Below are positions 52,424-56,973 of a DNA stretch of 56,973 bases, piece by piece. Positions within the stretch are counted from its first letter, which is position 1; every line of letters begins with the position of its first letter. A program made the position numbers and the translations under genes. Where the stretch lies: NCBI GenBank assembly GCA_947363605.1, contig CANAQK010000006.1, positions 1-56,973 on the forward strand. The letters run 5' to 3'. The DNA comes from an uncultured Clostridia bacterium. GTDB taxonomy: Bacteria > Bacillota > Clostridia > Oscillospirales > Ruminococcaceae. A model generated the notes under the pieces. The model was not told the origin of the DNA, made no database searches, and worked only from the letters and a program-made list of their open reading frames with translations.

Positions 52424-52768
52424 ATGGAAAAGGACGAACTGCTTGCCGGGATGATCCAGGAGCTCCGGCGGGGGAGCCTGACGCTCTGCGTACTCAGCCA
52501 GCTGCGCTGCCCAGCTTATGGTTATCAGCTGATTACCCTGCTGAACCAAAACGGTATCCCAGTCGAAGCCAATACCCTCTACCCGCTCCTGCGCCGCCTG
52601 GAAAATCAGGGACTGCTTCAAAGCTTCTGGGACACTCAGGAATCCAAGCCCCGCAAGTATTACTCGGTCACTGCAACAGGCCAGGAAATTTATGATACCC
52701 TCCGCCGATACTGGATTGAGTCTGCTCAAGCGATCACTCGTTTATTATCGCCGGATCCAACCCAATGA
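52424..52768 (+). CDS. PadR-family transcriptional regulator
   Basis: A 114-residue winged-helix repressor. LRRGSLTLCVLSQLRCPAYG and LYPLLRRLENQGLL with KYYSVTATGQEIY are typical PadR features (recognition helix and wing). AAGGAG is 8 bp before the ATG. It is followed after 13 bp by a HAAS-domain membrane protein, a common PadR partner. Expected to repress both genes through the palindrome upstream. Confidence 0.93.
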   Translation: MEKDELLAGMIQELRRGSLTLCVLSQLRCPAYGYQLITLLNQNGIPVEANTLYPLLRRLENQGLLQSFWDTQESKPRKYYSVTATGQEIYDTLRRYWIESAQAITRLLSPDPTQ

Positions 52769-52781
52769 AAGGATGAACAGA

Positions 52782-53828
52782 ATGCCACAGCCAACCAACC
52801 CGCAAGAACTTATTGAACGCTATCTCTATGCTGTCGGAAGGCGGCTTCCCGCCAAAATCCGGAAAGAAACCGAAAAAGAACTTCGTTCCCTGATTGACGA
52901 CCTGCTGGAAGAACGCTGTGGGGAATCGCCCCCTTCCGAATCGGACGCCATCGAGATCCTCACTAAGCTGGGGACGCCGGCAGAGCTGGCGGGAAAATAC
53001 ATCCCCGATCCGTTCAACTACTTGATTGGCCCATCTTACTACCGTTACTATAAAACCATACTGGCAATTGTCCTGGCCTCAGCCGCCTTTGGGATCCTGG
53101 TTTCCTCCTTTCTGGCAATCCTGATTCCTTCTGATACAACGCCCTGGTATCAGCTTCTGGGAAACCTTTTCGCCGATTTATCCATCGGGCTGCTGGCGGC
53201 GGTCGGCGCTGTCACGCTGGTTTTCGCTTTATTTGAGCGCCGGGGAGAGCGGCTTCAGGCCTTTACCCCCGGATATGAAATTGCAAACCTTCCGCCTGTC
53301 CCGAAAGAAAATGAACGGATCCCCCGGCACGAACCGATCCTTGAGATCAGCATTTCCCTTTTTCTGCTGGGAATCTTCTTCTTTTTCTCCGATTCCCTCC
53401 TGGTTTACATCCAGGATTCACACATCATCCCTATTTTCAGCCGGGAAGTCATCCTGAACCACCGCTTCCTTCTCTGCCTGGCTTTCCTGGCCGGTATCCC
53501 GGTAGAACTCCTGAAATGGATTGACGGACGGTATTCCTTGCGTCTGGCCGCTGTAGTTTTAGTCAGCAACCTGGCTAACGGATTGCTGAGCGCCTATTTC
53601 TTCCGGCTCCCCGGGCTGATCAATCCCGAATTCCAGCAAACAATTGAAACCGTTCTGCGGGAAAAAGGCGCTCTTTCTCCAGCCCTGGAAGCTGTCCTCC
53701 AACACTGGAACTTATTCCTGATCGCTGTGATCTGCATCGGCCTGGCGGCTGACGCCGGTGTAACCCTGTTCCGTTCCCTTCGTTCCTATGCCCTGAACAA
53801 AGCCGAAATCCTGAGCCCACAGCTGTAA
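52782..53828 (+). CDS. HAAS-domain membrane protein
   Basis: A 348-residue protein. The first 80 residues form a HAAS-type (DUF1700/permease-prefix) helical domain (ELIERYLYAVGRRLPAKIRK, then LGTPAELAGKYIPDPFN). About six membrane helices follow, in two groups separated by a cytosolic loop. HAAS proteins paired with PadR are thought to signal membrane state to the regulator; the exact job is unknown. ATG 52782 is preceded by AAAGG at suitable spacing; starts upstream are too close to that site or overlap padR. Confidence 0.85.
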   Translation: MPQPTNPQELIERYLYAVGRRLPAKIRKETEKELRSLIDDLLEERCGESPPSESDAIEILTKLGTPAELAGKYIPDPFNYLIGPSYYRYYKTILAIVLASAAFGILVSSFLAILIPSDTTPWYQLLGNLFADLSIGLLAAVGAVTLVFALFERRGERLQAFTPGYEIANLPPVPKENERIPRHEPILEISISLFLLGIFFFFSDSLLVYIQDSHIIPIFSREVILNHRFLLCLAFLAGIPVELLKWIDGRYSLRLAAVVLVSNLANGLLSAYFFRLPGLINPEFQQTIETVLREKGALSPALEAVLQHWNLFLIAVICIGLAADAGVTLFRSLRSYALNKAEILSPQL

Positions 53829-53863
53829 AAAGAAGAAGCCCTTGAAAGGGGCTTCTTCTTTTT
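53827..53863. terminator. Bidirectional terminator
   Basis: Stem AAGAAGAAGCC/GGCTTCTTCTT with A-run and T-run flanks between the convergent genes. Confidence 0.9.
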
Positions 53864-53890
53864 ATGCTTTTTCCCAAACCTTTTCCGGAT

Positions 53891-54946
53891 TTACTCCGTT
53901 TCATTCCGGCCGGCTTCATAGCCTTCCGCGTAGGCGTCCGCCACCATACGGTTATGTTCTTCCAGCGGGACCCCCTGCTCCTGTCCGGCATGATAGCCTT
54001 CATTATACGCATTTTCCAGCAACCGGTTGGCCTCCTCAGACCCGTCAAAGGCAGCCTGCCCAGCCTCAAACCCCGCTTGATACTGCTGTTCGTATTCTTC
54101 TTGCGTATAGACGGCATTTCGCTGTTTGGGCGTTGTCACTTCAATCCGCTCCAGAAGATCCTTTTGGTTCAGGTGGCGGAAAATGTTCCGGCTTTCGTTT
54201 AAGCTATACAGGTTATTTTCCCGGCCTGCATCCAGTTCCATATGGATTCTTTCAACCCCGGAAAAGGATTCCAACTCTTTCAGCAGGGGAAGCATGGTGT
54301 TGGCCGCCTGTTCCGGCGTTATATCAGACTTTCCGGACGCCCTCAAATCCACATTGACACTGTAGCTCCAATCCTCCGGGGCGCCGCTGTTCGCTATCGC
54401 TTCGACATAAGACCAATGTGAACCGCCGGACGAAGGATATGCCCAAACATCGAAATCCCCGCTATAGTCCAGCGTGTCCAGCACTTCCCGGAGGGATTTG
54501 TAAACCGCATTTGATTTTTCCTCCCTCAGCTTTTGGTACTGCACCTCGCTTTGTACCAGCGGGAGAACCGCCGAAGCGGTCAGCGAGCAAAAGGTAATGG
54601 CAATCGCCATAAAGATCGAAAGCCCGTCATACTTCAATTTCCCCTGTTTCCAGGTCAGGGCATAGAATAAGATTTCCGCCCCCAGCACCAGCAAAACCAA
54701 CGGGGCCATCCGGATCATCGGGAGCGCATATTCCGGGAAGAACATCATCAGCGGGATCAAAACGCCGATCATTATCAGGGCCAGCCCCAGCGTTGCTGTC
54801 CCGACCCGCCGGGCCTTCACCGGCTGTGGGAGCGGAGGGATTGGGGGGACGGGCGGAATCGGCGGGATAGGCTCCTGCGCGAAGCCGGCCGGTCCCGCCG
54901 GGCCCGGATTCGGGTTATCGTTTGGCATATAATTTTCCTGCGTCAT
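53891..54946 (-). CDS. Membrane protein with proline-rich N-terminus
   Basis: A 351-residue protein. Residues 10-45 are proline-rich (PIPPIPPVPPIPPLPQP), then helices at about 49-67, 75-92 and 105-125, and a large extracytoplasmic or cytosolic domain. The C-terminal third has repeated acidic Tyr/Gly segments (YQAGFEAGQAAF, AYNEGYHAGQEQG, AYAEGYEAGRNE), three imperfect AxxEGYxAG repeats. The ATG at 54946 follows AAGGTGAG; the GTG three codons earlier is rejected. Last gene of the ECF sigma cluster. Family unknown. Confidence 0.75.
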   Translation of the reverse strand: MTQENYMPNDNPNPGPAGPAGFAQEPIPPIPPVPPIPPLPQPVKARRVGTATLGLALIMIGVLIPLMMFFPEYALPMIRMAPLVLLVLGAEILFYALTWKQGKLKYDGLSIFMAIAITFCSLTASAVLPLVQSEVQYQKLREEKSNAVYKSLREVLDTLDYSGDFDVWAYPSSGGSHWSYVEAIANSGAPEDWSYSVNVDLRASGKSDITPEQAANTMLPLLKELESFSGVERIHMELDAGRENNLYSLNESRNIFRHLNQKDLLERIEVTTPKQRNAVYTQEEYEQQYQAGFEAGQAAFDGSEEANRLLENAYNEGYHAGQEQGVPLEEHNRMVADAYAEGYEAGRNETE

Positions 54947-54981
54947 TTTTCTCACCTTGCTGCAAGCAGCCTCTTTCTGAA

Positions 54982-55659
54982 TTATTTCTCACGCGCTTCT
55001 TCCTGTGGGATGGTATATTCGTTATAAACCTGCCGTTCTTTGTCATGGCCTCCAAAAATCAGCTTGAACCCGACGACCAGGCAAATAATCGGAACCAGCA
55101 GAGAGGGGATATTATCCACCATACGGCTCAACGTCCAGTAAACCTGTTCGCTCATAATCCAAGACCAGAAACTGCCATCGTAATAATAGCCGCCGAACAT
55201 CATATTCAAAAATGCCCAAACCGCAATCAAAATCAACGCCCAGCCCAGGAAGATACCCCAGCTCCGGTTCTTTTGTGAAAACTTCCCTTGGAACCGGTCC
55301 AGGCTTTCCCTGAAGAATAAAAAGTCATCCGGAAGCCGTTTCAGCTCTTCTACCGGCGTGTTCATCTGGTTCACGGTATCAAAGAAGGAGTAAAACCAAA
55401 GTACCGGCAGGAAAAGCGTCAGCCATGGGATATAAAGCCATCCCGATACCGCGATCAATCCCCAAAACATCACCATCAGGCTGACTCCCCGTTTCAGCCG
55501 GCCGTGATACATCTGGCCCGCGCCCGGCACACAGGCGCACACGAAGGTGAGAAATTTATTTTTCGTCACAATCCGCGGCTGGATCGGGATCGAAGGGGGA
55601 GCCGAAGGCTGTTGAGGGGGATACGCATACCCGTAATTTTGACTGTTATTTTGTTGCAT
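54982..55659 (-). CDS. Membrane protein of the ECF cluster (TM2-like)
   Basis: A 225-residue protein with a Pro/Gln/Tyr-rich N-terminus and then about five helices. FVCACVPGAGQMYHGRLKRG at the first helix resembles TM2-domain proteins. ATG 55659 follows AAAGGAG; earlier in-frame starts lie within or before that site. It overlaps the anti-sigma gene by 14 bp, so it is co-translated with it. Likely senses or responds to envelope state, by context only. Confidence 0.78.
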   Translation of the reverse strand: MQQNNSQNYGYAYPPQQPSAPPSIPIQPRIVTKNKFLTFVCACVPGAGQMYHGRLKRGVSLMVMFWGLIAVSGWLYIPWLTLFLPVLWFYSFFDTVNQMNTPVEELKRLPDDFLFFRESLDRFQGKFSQKNRSWGIFLGWALILIAVWAFLNMMFGGYYYDGSFWSWIMSEQVYWTLSRMVDNIPSLLVPIICLVVGFKLIFGGHDKERQVYNEYTIPQEEAREK

Positions 55660-56164
55660 GATTTCCATCTCCTTTATTGCTGAAACCGCAAGTGAATCCA
55701 TAAGCCCACTGATTAAACCCATCGCTGAACCCGCGCATAACCGCGGAGATCAGGCCCTGCTTTGGCTGCTGTGCCTGAACCTGCTCGGCCGCAGACAGCG
55801 GTGCGTTATTTTCCACCGCGTTCCTCGGTTCTCTCGATGCAAAATCGAATACGCCCCCGGCCATCATCACCAGGGTCAGGCATACGGCTACTGCCAGCTT
55901 GACGAACTGAATCGCGAGAACCTTGGATTCTTTTTTCTTCCGTTTTTCCCTGCTTACCGCTTGCAGGATCCGCTGTTCCATTCCCTCCGGAGGCTCGAGC
56001 AGGACTTCTTCGCTCAAAGAGTCCATATAGGCATCCATACAATCCACACATTCTTCCAAATGCTGCAAAATCCTGCTGCGTTCTTCTGCGGTCAGGCCGC
56101 CGTTTTCCAACAATAAAAATGTTTCGCTGCTGCAATGGCGCCGGTCATCCGACATAATCCGCAT
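55646..56164 (-). CDS. Zinc-finger anti-sigma factor
   Basis: A 172-residue anti-sigma factor: an N-terminal zf-HC2-type motif (HLEECVDC, with His and two Cys as zinc ligands), a linker, one membrane helix at about 86-106, and an extracytoplasmic tail of about 65 residues. It should hold the co-encoded ECF sigma factor at the membrane until a signal arrives. The ATG follows GAAGGAGG and overlaps the sigma gene by 20 bp. Confidence 0.88.
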   Translation of the reverse strand: MRIMSDDRRHCSSETFLLLENGGLTAEERSRILQHLEECVDCMDAYMDSLSEEVLLEPPEGMEQRILQAVSREKRKKKESKVLAIQFVKLAVAVCLTLVMMAGGVFDFASREPRNAVENNAPLSAAEQVQAQQPKQGLISAVMRGFSDGFNQWAYGFTCGFSNKGDGNHATK

Positions 56165-56666
56165 GATGAAATTCCTCCTTCAAAATTTTTCTCAGCTTAT
56201 CCCGCGCACGATAGGCCTGGGTTTGGACGGTCTTAACCGGCCGATCCAACAAAACTGCAATTTCCTCGAAGCTCCTGTCTTCAATAAAATGAAGCAGCGC
56301 GACTTCACGATAAGGCGGCTTCAGGTTTTCACAAGCCCGCTTGATCCAAGCCACCTGCCCGGCGGATTCCACTTCCTCCGCAACGGAATGGGTATCCACC
56401 ACCGTTTCAAGGTATTCCTGCTCGGCCGTTTCGGTTGTCCGGTGAAAGGCGCTTTTCAGAAAATCCTTGCATTTATTTGTGGCAATCCGTACAAGCCAGG
56501 GCTTGTAGTTTTCACCAACAAACTGGTCAATAACTCGGTACGCGGTTAGGAAAGTGTCCTGCGTCAGGTTTTCGGCTTCTTGATAATCCTGAACAAAACG
56601 ATGGCAAACGGTAAATATCAGCTTGTTATATTGCTGCACCAGCCGGGTGAATTCCTGCTCGCTCAT
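56145..56666 (-). CDS. ECF-type RNA polymerase sigma factor
   Basis: A 173-residue sigma-70 family factor with region 2 (QQYNKLIFTVCHRFVQDYQE, AENLTQDTFLTAYR) and region 4 (LKPPYREVALLHFIEDRSFE, then DRPVKTVQTQAYRARDKLRK). Controls the cluster with the anti-sigma factor. Start: ATG 56666 with a weak GCGGA site; a GTG five codons earlier is possible. Confidence 0.93.
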   Translation of the reverse strand: MSEQEFTRLVQQYNKLIFTVCHRFVQDYQEAENLTQDTFLTAYRVIDQFVGENYKPWLVRIATNKCKDFLKSAFHRTTETAEQEYLETVVDTHSVAEEVESAGQVAWIKRACENLKPPYREVALLHFIEDRSFEEIAVLLDRPVKTVQTQAYRARDKLRKILKEEFHHADYVG

Positions 56667-56710
56667 ATTTTCCGCTGTCACCGCCTTTCTTTTGGATCCG
56701 TCTGCTTATA

Positions 56711-56738
56711 AAACGAAATGGAAAAGTTTTTGTCTTCA
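56711..56738 (-). promoter_or_regulatory. Possible ECF-type autoregulatory promoter
   Basis: On the minus strand TGAAGAC (56732-56738), 16 bp, CGTTT (56711-56715), a layout similar to TGAAAC-N16-CGTC of ECF promoters. It lies 45 bp upstream of the sigma gene. Confidence 0.35.
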
Positions 56739-56773
56739 ACTTTTCTAAGAAATTTACAGATTCAGACTTTCTT

Positions 56774-56922
56774 AGAACCTGTATTCACAACCGGAAAGCG
56801 CCGCCTGGCCGGGCCTTTTCCCGGCATACTGCGTTCATTTTCCTTGCCATACGGCAAGGATGCCTGCAAAAATGGCCTTGTCTGCCCGAAAAACCCCTCG
56901 GGCATCCGGCATCCTCTGATTA
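56774..56922 (-). mobile_element. MITE-1 copy f, interrupted by MITE-2
   Basis: Starts AGAACCTGTATTCACAACC. The core continues to CATCCTCTGATTA, where other copies go on to TGAATACAGGTTCT. Here MITE-2 copy g begins, so this MITE-1 was cut by a later MITE-2 insertion. Confidence 0.85.
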
Positions 56923-56973
56923 TAGTCAACGCGCTTGAAAAGAAGCCAATGCTTCTTTTCAACACTGCGGCAT
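56921..56973 (-). mobile_element. MITE-2 copy g, cut by window end
   Basis: TATAGTCAACGCGCTTGAAAAG... in reverse orientation; continues past the window edge. Confidence 0.85.

Overview
The window looks like chromosome from an endospore-forming, anaerobic Clostridia (Oscillospiraceae-like) bacterium. Supporting signs are AGGAGG-type ribosome binding sites, dipicolinate synthase genes (dpaA/dpaB), a clostridial Rnf-type membrane gene set, MecA, PadR/HAAS and LevR/sigma-54 modules, and a GC-rich backbone with one AT-rich island. No rRNA, tRNA or CRISPR was found. The species is inferred from gene content only.

Layout. 0.1-6.6 kb (mostly minus): a small hypothetical gene, phosphoglucomutase, a membrane-anchored DUF4015-like protein, and an Rnf-like trio (D, E, A) without B, C or G. 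6.7-9.5 kb: MecA-like adaptor, ribulose-phosphate 3-epimerase and an AEC transporter. 9.5-10.35 kb is a gene-free patch of nested repeats and terminators. 10.35-17.05 kb (minus): HtrA protease, an OmpR/PhoB-type two-component system, a cytosolic GH18 protein and two adjacent TrkA-type proteins. 17.05-20.2 kb: small proteins and an AgrC/AgrA-like system. 20.54-28.41 kb: an AT-rich integrative element with a Tn916-type tyrosine integrase, Xis-like protein, two XRE regulators, a rolling-circle Rep, an Nmad3-domain protein and a lipoprotein gene cluster. It lies against the 3' end of ychF and is flanked by an inverted copy of the ychF tail. 28.5-35.4 kb (minus): ychF, trpS, aminotransferase, small secreted protein, YfhO. 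35.9-40.7 kb: MATE transporter, a second GH18 protein, dpaAB. 40.86-47.42 kb (minus): an eight-gene operon with a mannose-family PTS (IIA-IIB-IIC-IID), SIS protein, HPr-like protein, HAD phosphatase and flavoprotein. 47.8-52.0 kb (plus): the LevR-type sigma-54 activator and RpoN. 52.0-56.97 kb: repeats, a PadR/HAAS pair, two membrane proteins, an anti-sigma factor and an ECF sigma factor.

How parts fit. The PTS operon has a good -24/-12 sigma-54 promoter and paired upstream repeats suited to enhancer binding, next to both its probable activator and sigma-54 itself, so it reads as a self-contained regulon. The intergenic regions are colonised by at least four small families of MITE-like elements. 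Several abut genes so closely that the element end supplies or touches the stop codon. The most unusual coding finding is the Rnf-like D-E-A trio: three of the four cysteines that hold the intramembrane iron-sulfur cluster in Rnf/Nqr are replaced.
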